From NCBI GenBank assembly GCA_963921825.1, contig OY997592.1, positions 51,418,336-51,482,335 of the forward strand: DNA of 64,000 nt, in the 5' to 3' direction. Source of the stretch: Erodium maritimum. Lineage: Eukaryota; Streptophyta; Magnoliopsida; Geraniales; Geraniaceae. Made by a program: the position numbers and the translations under genes. The notes under the pieces were generated by a model. The model worked only from the letters and a program-made list of their open reading frames with translations. It did no database searches and was not told where the DNA came from. Position 1 is the stretch's first letter. Every line of letters begins with the position of its first letter. Shown piece after piece: positions 23,576 to 34,652 of the stretch.

Positions 23576-24598
23576 CACAACCTCCACCAGTAACCAGTAA
23601 CCAATCACAATCACAAACAAGTTCAAACAGACAGTAACGACACCGGTGACAACTCCACAGGCACTCAAGGCCGACAAGACACCAACAACCAAACACAGGT
23701 TCAACAACCCTACGGGCCCTCATGGCCACCCAAGACACCAACGATAAAGTACGGGTTCACAACCCCACGGGCACTCACAGCCACTCAAGACTCAGCAATA
23801 ATTAACACGGCTCTCAAGGCCACCCAAACTCAACAACAATTAACACACAACAACCTCCGGGCATGGTCATATGCCTCCAGTAACACAGTTAGCGCTAAGT
23901 TTTCTGCTCCTACGACACTACTAAGTGTCACATGCATTTCCAGTGTTCGCTACATTCCCGTATCATGCATTTCTAATATTCGACAATGTCACGCCCCATT
24001 TTCAGTAAAACCAAACTAGGGACGCGGACATTTTAAAACATAAAAACACTTGAACACCTGTTTTCATTAAACACTTTAAAAGTACCATTTGTTCAACAAA
24101 ATAATAATTACAGTTTAAAACACGTCCCAACAAGTGGACAAAAGTACAAGGTATCCGTCACTAGACTCAAAAGACAAAACCCGGACTCTGCTCCTAGCTC
24201 CACAAGCTTTGAGAGCTCACCTAGTCCGTCCCACGAACAGTACCTGTAGGAAAAGCAGCTAGGGGTGAGCGTTCGCTCACCACCGCGAATAACAGACTGA
24301 CTACGGCATAATTAGCAGACAAAGCAGGTAACACCAATAACAACTCAACACCGGGGAAACACCATCCCCAACCCAAGTACTCTAACTTACAAACACCCAC
24401 GGTGACCTTCCTCAAACGACTCAACACTCAACCACGTAAGCAGACCCGACACTACAATTGACGACCTCTCCCAAGGACTCAAACGACAGCTACACAACAC
24501 CAAACAGATCACAAAGGATCGCACACCAAACAAGATCACAAAGGATCGCATACCAGCTGCTCGGTAACCTCTCCCACTCTCACGAACACGGATCAGGC

Positions 24599-24835
24599 TA
24601 GCCAAAGAATGCTTACAACCTGTGATACTCAAACTCGGACCAGGCCAGCCAAAGAATGCTTGCAACCTGTGTTACTCAAACTCGGACCAGGCCAGCCAAA
24701 GAATGCTTGCAACCTGTGTTACTCAAACTCGTGTCAGGCCAGCCAAAGAATGCTTGCAACCCGTTGATACTCAAACTTGGTCAGGCCAGCCAAAGAATGC
24801 TTGCAACCTACCGGGATCCGCAATCACAATCACAC
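24599..24835 (-). repeat. Five-copy 47-bp tandem array in LTR
   Basis: Units start GCCAAAGAATGCTTGCAACC at 24601, 24648, 24695, 24742 and 24789, an exact 47-bp period. The array recurs at 30510-30746 in the other LTR. Other LTRs of the family lack this unit. Confidence 0.9.
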
Positions 24836-25067
24836 GCAAACTCATCAACTAGTAACAACACAAGTTCAACACTCACAGGCACTCATGGCCACCAAGACAC
24901 CAACAGTAAAACTCGAACTCAACAGCCCCACAGGCACTCACGACCTCCCAAGACACCAACCATAAGACACGCTTGCAACTTACCGAGACTCTAACTCGTA
25001 AGCCAGCTAAAGGAAGCTTGCAACCCCCCCGAGACTCTAACTCGGTCAGGCCAGCCAAAGACACCAA

Positions 25068-25310
25068 ACTTAGTACACGGGCCCTCAAGGCCACCCAAAG
25101 CACCAACAATTGACTACGGGCTCTCATGGCCACCCAAGACACCAATTTAAATACACGGGCTCTCAAGGCCACCCAAACTCAATCAATAAATAATACGGGC
25201 TCTCAAGGCCACTCAGAACTCGATAATAAAATACGGGCTCTCAAGGCCACCCAAACTCAATCAATAAATAATACGGGCTCTCAAGGCCACCCAAGACACC
25301 AAATAAGCAA
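25068..25310 (-). repeat. Tandem array of about 38 bp in LTR
   Basis: Repeats of GGGCTCTCAAGGCCACCCAA with AT-rich spacers such as CTCAATCAATAAATAATAC. Repeated at 30979-31221 in the other LTR and related to arrays at 10922 and 59447. Confidence 0.85.
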
Positions 25311-27116
25311 TCAACCTCCGGCTTAACCAAGCCTCCAACAGTCCTAACATCAACAGTTTCACAATCAACCTCCGGGCATGGTCATATGCCTCCAGTACTC
25401 CTAATATCGATAAGTTCACAAACAACCTCCGGGCATGGTCATATGCCTCCAGTAAAACAATTAACGCTAAGTTCTCTGCTCCTACGACACTACTAAGTGT
25501 CACATGCTTTTCTCAATAATTACTAAGTTCCCGTAACATGCTTTTCTGATAAACGCTACAATCCCGTATCATGCTTTTCTAATATTTAAATAAACCTATT
25601 CAACCCACGACACCCCGGTGTCACATGCAATTCTACTGTTAACTTTCCCCAGTCAGGGCCGAGATCCGGCTACTTTTCCCTACCTCGTGCGTGTTCTCCA
25701 AAAGCTAACCAACAAGCTCCGCGCGTGATCTCAGTCACTCGCCTAGCTTTCCTTTCCCTCGGTCTGCAGCACGATCTAATAAGAACACAATTTTAAATGC
25801 TTTTAAGCTTGCAGGCATAAGCTGAATTTTAATAAACTTGACGCCCAAAAGTAACCCCGACTATGTCGATCACTCCCAAACTCCCCAATTACTCGACATT
25901 GTCAATATTGGACCCGGAAAAGCCCGATTCGCCCGACATGGCGAATCTGCCCGGGTTTTGAAAACGCCTTTCCGGGGCTCCAAAAATTCCCGTTTTCGTT
26001 TCTACGGTCTTAGAATAATTCAAGGGTTCCTAGGCACTCGACGGAATCGAATTCCGACTTCCGAGTCAATTAATTAACGTTAAAAGTTTCTAAACCCGAT
26101 AAATGCAACTTTTGCAATTTAATTCCAAATTTCGATCCGGTTGTGGATAAATGATCCGGGGAACGTTTTAAACCACCCGAACACGAAAACCCGTGACCCG
26201 AGCACGTGGGCCCCACATGGCCACAATGGCAAAAATTCCCTTTTTGCCCCAAAACGTTCCTAACGAACCCCAAACCTCGACCATTCATCTTTAAACCAGT
26301 TCTAACCAAAACCCAACCATATTTGAATCGTTTAAACTCAAACCCTAAAATTCGAACTTAACAAAACGAAAATCGGTTAGGTGCTCACCGTAGAGAATGA
26401 CGGTGTGAACTCGATTCTTCTATCGTTGAGACGATCCAACGGCTTGATGAACGAGAAACGTCACAAATCCCCCAAGCCTCTTCTCTTTTTCTCTCTTCTT
26501 CTCTCTACCTTCTATCTACTTTCTCTCTCTAAAACTCACCCTTTTTCACAAAAATGGCCGAACATCACTATGCCTTTCATCTTTGTATTTTTTCAAAAAC
26601 ACAACACTTTCCATACTTACAAAACTAACCATCAAGTCCCATCTTTTGTTTTGTCCAATAAACCTAACACCACCACTTGTGTGACATGTGGCAAAAGGGT
26701 CCCACACCTTTTGGAAAATATCTCCTAGATATTTTCCAATCAGATTCGCGAAATTCGGACGTTTCGGGCCCCGAACGGGCACTTTTTCCAAGAAATTATG
26801 AAATTTCACGGGCTACAAGGAAACGGCTCAACTAAGACCGCTGCGATGACGGCTAAGCTTTTCGGATCCAAAACGGTCCTCGAATGGACCAAAACGTCGC
26901 TCGGTTGACTTTTCCAGCGAAAAGTCAACATTTCCCAAATTGCTCAGAAAGTTGCCCTGAGTCCCCCGGAACTCACTTTGGTCAATAACGGGGTCAACTT
27001 AAGTCCGGTATGACCCTCGGGGTCCAACTCCGGTTCAATTCAGTGTCTGCTCAAAAATTTTAAATTTTCCTGTTTTTCGCAGGTTTGACTGGCGTTGACC
27101 GGGAGTGGTTATTACA

Positions 27117-27130
27117 ATCTACCCCCCTTA
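27117..27130 (-). other. Polypurine tract of the gag-only element
   Basis: On the minus strand AAGGGGGGTAGAT directly precedes the 3' LTR start TGTAATAACC. This is the expected plus-strand primer site. Confidence 0.88.
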
Positions 27131-28639
27131 AAGGAATTTCGTCCGCGAAATTTGAATAACGCTCATAAAAGGTACAAAAGAACACGTACCCTGATAGGTC
27201 TCGCGGTAGGTAGAGGATCCTGGGGCCCGGGAATCGGTAACCGCGTACATTCTCCCCGCTGGCGTCTGCTGCCTCTGGCTCGGCGCACCAACTGCTGGAT
27301 AACCATAGCTCCACTGTTGTCTCGGAGCTGGCACGCTCGTCGATGGCAGCGAAAACCTCGATTGCTGACTCTGACGAGGGCGACCCCTGGGTGACTGTAC
27401 CGTCCGCGACTGCTGCGGCCGCTGCACCGATGTCGCTCCCAACGGCTCACGACACCATTCCATCGTGTGTCCCACACGGCCGCACCGGAGACAGCTGGTC
27501 CCATCGGCTCCCGACTCCGAGCCCTGGCCTGCCCGGCACCCCCGCCGCAAGTGGCCTGGCTCCTTGCAGAGATGGCATGTCGGCACCCTCTGTGTCACGA
27601 CTGGCCCCATGGACGCCACTGACCCATGCTGTCTCGTTCCACCCTGGTGAGTCGGCGGTCGGAAGAATCCAGAGGTCCTCTGCCTCCTTGGGTCTCGTGA
27701 CTCTGACGGCCCTGCAAAGTCGGTCGGCCGCTGTCGAACCTCACGGGTTCTGGCCGCATCCTGGATCCCCTGCTCCACCGTCGCTGCGGTGTCCACGAGA
27801 TCTGTGTACTTCCGCAGTCTTAAGGCGAGAACCTGGTTCCGAATCCCCTGCCTCAGTCCTCCCTGGAACCGCAGACAACGGTTCTGCTCGGTCATCACCA
27901 TCTCCGGCGCGAATCTGGCCAAAGCTGTGAACCTGGCCTCGTACTCTGCTACCGTCATCCCCTCCTGTTCCAAGTCTAGGAACTGCCGATGTCGCTCCAA
28001 CCGAGCCGACTCGGGAAAGTACTGTTCCATAAAAACTGTCTGGAAGATGCTATAGTCATAACCGACCATGTCCTTCACACGCCCCCACCAGTGGTAGGCG
28101 CTGTCTCTCAGCTGGTGGGCCGCGAAGGACACCCTGCGACGACCCTCCTCGACACCCGATGTATCCAGGTCGCGCGTGACCTGCTCTAGCCACCTCTCGG
28201 CTAGGTCGGGGTTCGGCTCCCCGACAAATGTAGGTATCCCGAGCTTCAGGAAGTCTAGTAGTGCTCTGGATGTGTGATCCTCTGTCTGACCGGGCCTCAC
28301 TGGGACCGCGGCTGCCTCTGGAGCTGGTGAGGTCGACTCTCGGTTGGCGATGACCGCCACCAAACTCTGGACTGTCCTGGTCAGCTCACCCAGGGCAGTC
28401 ACAACGGGTGGGTCTGCGACCGGCGGGACGCTGGGCGTGCCCGTAGAAGGTCCCGCATCGCTCCTCCTATCCTCACCGACAGGAGTACCCTGCGCCTCGG
28501 CGGGCTCAACGGTGGGCACCCGTCCTGGTGTCCCCGCTGACCGTCCCCACCTGCCTCGCGAGGGCGCTCGTTCCCGTGCCACTGCTGCTCTTCCTCGTCT
28601 ACCACGAGCCATCAGCAGGTATCCTCTGCACGGATACAC
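27128..28639 (-). CDS. Gag polyprotein of gag-only retrotransposon, intact
   Basis: Uninterrupted 503-codon ORF on the minus strand. Translation more likely starts at the second Met (28612, MARGRRGRAAVARER), giving about 494 residues. After a Pro/Ser-rich N-terminus comes a retrotransposon gag domain: FVGEPNPDLAERWLEQVTRD, VSFAAHQLRDSAYHWW, FMEQYFPESARLERHRQF, GMTVAEYEARFTALARFAPE. Two CCHC knuckles follow near residues 354 (CHLCKEPGHLRRGC) and 380 (CLRCGRVGHTMEWC). Gag normally assembles the particle and packages the RNA. The C-terminus passes the gag-protease boundary motif (GRMYAVTDSRA) and then ends in unrelated residues where pol was deleted. An intact ORF with matching LTRs suggests a recently active copy. 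Confidence 0.9.
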   Translation of the reverse strand: MYPCRGYLLMARGRRGRAAVARERAPSRGRWGRSAGTPGRVPTVEPAEAQGTPVGEDRRSDAGPSTGTPSVPPVADPPVVTALGELTRTVQSLVAVIANRESTSPAPEAAAVPVRPGQTEDHTSRALLDFLKLGIPTFVGEPNPDLAERWLEQVTRDLDTSGVEEGRRRVSFAAHQLRDSAYHWWGRVKDMVGYDYSIFQTVFMEQYFPESARLERHRQFLDLEQEGMTVAEYEARFTALARFAPEMVMTEQNRCLRFQGGLRQGIRNQVLALRLRKYTDLVDTAATVEQGIQDAARTREVRQRPTDFAGPSESRDPRRQRTSGFFRPPTHQGGTRQHGSVASMGPVVTQRVPTCHLCKEPGHLRRGCRAGQGSESGADGTSCLRCGRVGHTMEWCREPLGATSVQRPQQSRTVQSPRGRPRQSQQSRFSLPSTSVPAPRQQWSYGYPAVGAPSQRQQTPAGRMYAVTDSRAPGSSTYRETYQGTCSFVPFMSVIQISRTKFL

Positions 28640-28908
28640 GCAAACGTTCAGTTTGGGAACTCAAACAAGACAACAAGCTCGAATACACTAACGTTCACAC
28701 GGTCTACGTCTACCCAACGTACTTGCTACTAAACGCCACACCGTTCACGTTAATCATACTTTAATTGTAACATCACGTAAGCGGAACCTCAAACTTAACC
28801 ACACAACCGTACACCAAGCCCTTATTCGGTCCCTTATGCACTTACTCATAACTTTCCGCAACCAAACCAGTGTTCGCTACTCGTCCCTTGCGGGAAAAGT
28901 AGTAAAGG

Positions 28909-28928
28909 GGATGAGCGTTACGCTCACC
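28909..28928 (-). repeat. Conserved hairpin upstream of gag
   Basis: GGATGAGCGTTACGCTCACC forms a TGAGCG/CGCTCA stem about 300 bp upstream of the gag start. The flank ACGGACACCCGTTCGATTAT is the reverse complement of 61961-61980 in the element at 58319. It resembles the hairpin near the LTR 3' ends. Confidence 0.75.
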
Positions 28929-29882
28929 TCCACGGACACCCGTTCGATTATGGCATACTAGTAACGCACCAAGGACTTACCACTCTAGTCAGGGCAAACC
29001 ACCACCTCAAACTGAAGCCAAACATCCCACCGTCCATGCTAACAACACCTCAAGTACTTGTTCGAGTAAGATGATCCTCGACACGGGAAACACGTCCTCA
29101 ATATCAGTAAAACACCACTGCTCGCGATATTAAAGCCTTAAGTATACTAATACGTAAGCGAAAAACTCAACAACAACTCAACCGTACAGCAGGCCTACGA
29201 CCTCTACAACCCACAACTGCGAAACACAAACCCATACAACCAACGCTCAACCGCACGAACGTGAACTGAGTCACACAACTACAACCCTAAACGCCCAACG
29301 AAACAAACCCTTTTTCTTCCCTTTTTTTTTTGAAAACCGGCTGGACCGGTCCGGTAAGTGGGCCAGACCAAAGTCAAACAGCGCCCACCGGGCCAACCAA
29401 CAACAATCACAATACGCCCACAGGGCCAAACGAAGTCAAACACAAACGCCCACGGTGTCACACAAAATCAAGACACGCCCACCGGGCCTACCAACACCGA
29501 ACCTCGCCCACCGGGCCAATCAAAGTCAAGCACAAACACCCACGGCGTCAAACAACATCAAAACAATCAAATTTTTAAAGCTTTCCCCACTTCATTTTTA
29601 AAACCCCATACTTGACATCACGCAGTTACAACCCGGTCCAGGCGTCCCCGAACTACGTTGTACCGACTTGATATCAGCACCGCCACGTTCGACTACAGGA
29701 GCGCTCCTGAGTCGACCCGCGACCGCTTAAAAACATTTCAAGCAAAATCAAACAATCAACAAGCCAGCAATAAAAACACTGCACATAAACACAAACTCAA
29801 CCAGGACTCATAACACTACGGGTCTACACTGACTCGACCCTCCCCACCTAATTGACGGACAGTCCGAGGTGTGAAACCTCGA

Positions 29883-29894
29883 GCTCTGATACCA
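29883..29894 (-). other. Primer-binding site of the gag-only element (tRNA-Met)
   Basis: On the minus strand TGGTATCAGAGC lies three bases inside the 5' LTR. It is complementary to plant initiator tRNA-Met and shared by all elements of the family here. Confidence 0.9.
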
Positions 29895-29897
29895 AGC

Positions 29898-32800
29898 TGT
29901 CACGCCCCATTTTCAGTAAAACCAAACTAGGGACGCGGACATTTTAAAACATAAAAACACTTGAACACCTGTTTTCATTAAACACTTTAAAAGTACCATT
30001 TGTTCAACAAAATAATAATTACAGTTTAAAACACGTCCCAACAAGTGGACAAAAGTACAAGGTATCCGTCACTAGACTCAAAAGACAAAACCCGGACTCT
30101 GCTCCTAGCTCCACAAGCTTTGAGAGCTCACCTAGTCCGTCCCACGAACAGTACCTGTAGGAAAAGCAGCTAGGGGTGAGCGTTCGCTCACCACCGCGAA
30201 TAACAGACTGACTACGGCATAATTAGCAGACAAAGCAGGTAACACCAATAACAACTCAACACCGGGGAAACACCATCCCCAACCCAAGTACTCTAACTTA
30301 CAAACACCCACGGTGACCTTCCTCAAACGACTCAACACTCAACCACGTAAGCAGACCCGACACTACAATTGACGACCTCTCCCAAGGACTCAAACGACAG
30401 CTACACAACACCAAACAGATCACAAAGGATCGCACACCAAACAAGATCACAAAGGATCGCATACCAGCTGCTCGGTAACCTCTCCCACTCTCACGAACAC
30501 GGATCAGGCTAGCCAAAGAATGCTTACAACCTGTGATACTCAAACTCGGACCAGGCCAGCCAAAGAATGCTTGCAACCTGTGTTACTCAAACTCGGACCA
30601 GGCCAGCCAAAGAATGCTTGCAACCTGTGTTACTCAAACTCGTGTCAGGCCAGCCAAAGAATGCTTGCAACCCGTTGATACTCAAACTTGGTCAGGCCAG
30701 CCAAAGAATGCTTGCAACCTACCGGGATCCGCAATCACAATCACACGCAAACTCATCAACTAGTAACAACACAAGTTCAACACTCACAGGCACTCATGGC
30801 CACCAAGACACCAACAGTAAAACTCGAACTCAACAGCCCCACAGGCACTCACGACCTCCCAAGACACCAACCATAAGACACGCTTGCAACTTACCGAGAC
30901 TCTAACTCGTAAGCCAGCTAAAGGAAGCTTGCAACCCCCCCGAGACTCTAACTCGGTCAGGCCAGCCAAAGACACCAAACTTAGTACACGGGCCCTCAAG
31001 GCCACCCAAAGCACCAACAATTGACTACGGGCTCTCATGGCCACCCAAGACACCAATTTAAATACACGGGCTCTCAAGGCCACCCAAACTCAATCAATAA
31101 ATAATACGGGCTCTCAAGGCCACTCAGAACTCGATAATAAAATACGGGCTCTCAAGGCCACCCAAACTCAATCAATAAATAATACGGGCTCTCAAGGCCA
31201 CCCAAGACACCAAATAAGCAATCAACCTCCGGCTTAACCAAGCCTCCAACAGTCCTAACATCAACAGTTTCACAATCAACCTCCGGGCATGGTCATATGC
31301 CTCCAGTACTCCTAATATCGATAAGTTCACAAACAACCTCCGGGCATGGTCATATGCCTCCAGTAAAACAATTAACGCTAAGTTCTCTGCTCCTACGACA
31401 CTACTAAGTGTCACATGCTTTTCTCAATAATTACTAAGTTCCCGTAACATGCTTTTCTGATAAACGCTACAATCCCGTATCATGCTTTTCTAATATTTAA
31501 ATAAACCTATTCAACCCACGACACCCCGGTGTCACATGCAATTCTACTGTTAACTTTCCCCAGTCAGGGCCGAGATCCGGCTACTTTTCCCTACCTCGTG
31601 CGTGTTCTCCAAAAGCTAACCAACAAGCTCCGCGCGTGATCTCAGTCACTCGCCTAGCTTTCCTTTCCCTCGGTCTGCAGCACGATCTAATAAGAACACA
31701 ATTTTAAATGCTTTTAAGCTTGCAGGCATAAGCTGAATTTTAATAAACTTGACGCCCAAAAGTAACCCCGACTATGTCGATCACTCCCAAACTCCCCAAT
31801 TACTCGACATTGTCAATATTGGACCCGGAAAAGCCCGATTCGCCCGACATGGCGAATCTGCCCGGGTTTTGAAAACGCCTTTCCGGGGCTCCAAAAATTC
31901 CCGTTTTCGTTTCTACGGTCTTAGAATAATTCAAGGGTTCCTAGGCACTCGACGGAATCGAATTCCGACTTCCGAGTCAATTAATTAACGTTAAAAGTTT
32001 CTAAACCCGATAAATGCAACTTTTGCAATTTAATTCCAAATTTCGATCCGGTTGTGGATAAATGATCCGGGGAACGTTTTAAACCACCCGAACACGAAAA
32101 CCCGTGACCCGAGCACGTGGGCCCCACATGGCCACAATGGCAAAAATTCCCTTTTTGCCCCAAAACGTTCCTAACGAACCCCAAACCTCGACCATTCATC
32201 TTTAAACCAGTTCTAACCAAAACCCAACCATATTTGAATCGTTTAAACTCAAACCCTAAAATTCGAACTTAACAAAACGAAAATCGGTTAGGTGCTCACC
32301 GTAGAGAATGACGGTGTGAACTCGATTCTTCTATCGTTGAGACGATCCAACGGCTTGATGAACGAGAAACGTCACAAATCCCCCAAGCCTCTTCTCTTTT
32401 TCTCTCTTCTTCTCTCTACCTTCTATCTACTTTCTCTCTCTAAAACTCACCCTTTTTCACAAAAATGGCCGAACATCACTATGCCTTTCATCTTTGTATT
32501 TTTTCAAAAACACAACACTTTCCATACTTACAAAACTAACCATCAAGTCCCATCTTTTGTTTTGTCCAATAAACCTAACACCACCACTTGTGTGACATGT
32601 GGCAAAAGGGTCCCACACCTTTTGGAAAATATCTCCTAGATATTTTCCAATCAGATTCGCGAAATTCGGACGTTTCGGGCCCCGAACGGGCACTTTTTCC
32701 AAGAAATTATGAAATTTCACGGGCTACAAGGAAACGGCTCAACTAAGACCGCTGCGATGACGGCTAAGCTTTTCGGATCCAAAACGGTCCTCGAATGGAC

Positions 32801-33027
32801 CAAAACGTCGCTCGGTTGACTTTTCCAGCGAAAAGTCAACATTTCCCAAATTGCTCAGAAAGTTGCCCTGAGTCCCCCGGAACTCACTTTGGTCAATAAC
32901 GGGGTCAACTTAAGTCCGGTATGACCCTCGGGGTCCAACTCCGGTTCAATTCAGTGTCTGCTCAAAAATTTTAAATTTTCCTGTTTTTCGCAGGTTTGAC
33001 TGGCGTTGACCGGGAGTGGTTATTACA
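29898..33027 (-). repeat. 5' LTR of the gag-only element (right)
   Basis: 3130 bp, the same sequence as 23987-27116 by eye. It drives transcription leftward through gag. It is followed by the target copy GACAA. Confidence 0.95.
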
Positions 33028-34620
33028 GACAACCTAAATACCCACGACACCCCGGTGCCACATGCAATTCTACAGTTAACTTTCCCTAGTCAGGGCCGAG
33101 ATCCGGCTACTTTTCCCTACCTCGAAAGCAACTCCAGAAGCGCTCCACTAAACCCGAGATGAATCGCAGTCACTCGCCGAGCCTCCCTTTGCCTCGGTCC
33201 GCAGCACGATCTAAAAGAACACAGATTTAACTCACTTTAAACTAGTGCGAACCGGTCGAAAATAAGTAACTCAGAGCCCAAAAATAATAACGGTTCCGCC
33301 GTTAAGTTAACGGCTACGATTTGTCCATTTTAAACTTGACAGTTATCGTTTACACTCGAGCGGGATAAAAGTCGGGTTACGACGGATCGGGTTCGAGCAC
33401 CCGCGCACCGAACCCAGGTTTGATCCGAACCCAGTTTAAACCCCTTTTTAACTTAAAACCGTCTTTGGACTCCTTTGCTTTGTTTAAAAACGACTTGACT
33501 TGAACACAACGGTTTCCTTCCGCTCGTTTCCAAACTTGATATTTTTTTTGGTCCGAAACCCTTCTAAAACCGATTTGATTTCGTTTTCCCTCCCTTTTGA
33601 TTTAACTTCACTCAAATTCGTTTAACGACCGACCTTCGTTTTAGACCCCAATTAATTCACCCGATTTAGTTTTATCGATAACTAATTAATCGAACTTTTA
33701 ACCTAAAACAGATTTTTCGACGTAACGTTCAATTTAAACCCTTTTTCTTCTTCAACGTTAACACAACAAATCTGGAAAAACGTTCGAAACATAACGATAA
33801 TATCAAAACTTTGTTCAACTTTACAATTTTCAGATTTACAACAATACTACAAAATTTTTAAACAGATCTACGTTTTCTGTTCTGTTCCCTTCCATTTCGG
33901 GAGCTCCGTTCCATCCCGACCGGATCTGAACGAACTCGGGAACGGGAAAGCAAAGACGAAGAAGAACGGATCTGCTCGGTCCGGCCGACCACCGGCGCCG
34001 GTCGGCCGAGCTTCCACGGGCCGAGAACTAACCGTGAGGAAACGGTAGCGGCGGTGGACGGCGGTGCACGGCGGCGTCGGCGCGGATCCGGACGGCTCGT
34101 CCCGTTCCGGATCTGACGAGCTCGCCGGCGACGGCGGGAGCTCGGGTCCGAACGGCTCGAGACGGAGAGATCGGAGGCGGCGGTGGACGGTCGGAGCTCG
34201 GGATGAGACCGGTGGCCGGAGCTGGGCGTGGTCGGACGGAGAAGGAAGGTCGGGGTTCGGCCGGGACGTGGTCGGACGGAGAAGAGGGAGGTCGGGGTTC
34301 GGGGACGGGATTTCGTGGCTGGCCGGTCCGGTGACGGCGTCGGGACGGAGGAGAGGGGGACGGGACGGTGTGGTCGGACGGAGGAGAGGGAGGTCGGGGC
34401 TCGGGGACGTGGCGGCGTGGTCGGACGGAGGAGGGGGAGGTCGGGGCTCGGGGACGTGGCGGCGTGGTCGGACGGAGGAGGGGGAGGTCGGGGTTCGGCA
34501 GGGGCGTGGCGGCGTGGTCGGACGGAGAACGGCCGGAGCGATGGCGGCCGGTGCCGGTCCGGCGAGGAAGACGAAGAGAGAGAGAGAGAGAGGGTGAAAG
34601 GAGGCTGCTGAGAGAAAATG

Positions 34621-34652
34621 AGACTGAAACCCTAGGGTTTCAGTCTTATAAA
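34621..34652 (-). promoter_or_regulatory. LTR promoter: TATA box beside a 26-bp perfect palindrome with telo-box
   Basis: TTTATAA on the minus strand (34646-34652) adjoins a perfect 26-bp palindrome at 34621-34646 centred on AAACCCT/AGGGTTT. AAACCCTA is the plant telo-box. Purine-rich leader DNA lies downstream on the transcribed strand. The TATA assignment is by sequence only. Confidence 0.6.

Larger units (their letters stand above)
23987..27116 (-). repeat. 3' LTR of the gag-only element (left)
   Basis: 3130 bp, TGTCACGCCCC...GGTTATTACA on the plus strand. Contains inverted repeats at 24274-24291, 25926-25947 and 26713-26737, a five-copy 47-bp array and an array of about 38 bp. No difference from the right LTR was noticed. 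Confidence 0.95.
23987..33027 (-). mobile_element. Complete gag-only Tekay-type LTR retrotransposon (TR-GAG), 9041 bp, TSD GACAA
   Basis: Two 3130-bp LTRs flank a 2781-bp interior. GACAA occurs at 23982-23986 and 33028-33032. The interior has a tRNA-Met primer-binding site, a leader, one gag ORF and a polypurine tract, with no protease, RT, RNase H or integrase. The bases just before the polypurine tract encode FRGRNSFKGG-like residues, the usual 3' end of Tekay pol. This shows the element arose by deletion of pol. The LTRs carry the same sequence at a constant offset of 5911 over every stretch compared, implying a recent insertion. Such elements move only with proteins supplied in trans. Confidence 0.93.

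Noticed and set aside
24599-24835. CRISPR-like array of 47-bp repeats
   Set aside because: Units are directly adjacent with no unique spacers, and this is nuclear plant DNA.
24656-24994. Open frames across the 47-bp array
   Set aside because: Repeated peptide comes from the tandem LTR repeats; duplicated identically in the other LTR and not a gene.
27343-27930. Plus-strand open frame opposite gag
   Set aside because: Antisense shadow of the gag CDS, produced by its codon bias.
34064-34611. Long Gly/Arg-rich open frames in the G-rich block
   Set aside because: Three overlapping frames are open because of GC-skewed repeats inside the outer solo LTR. No domain and no start context.
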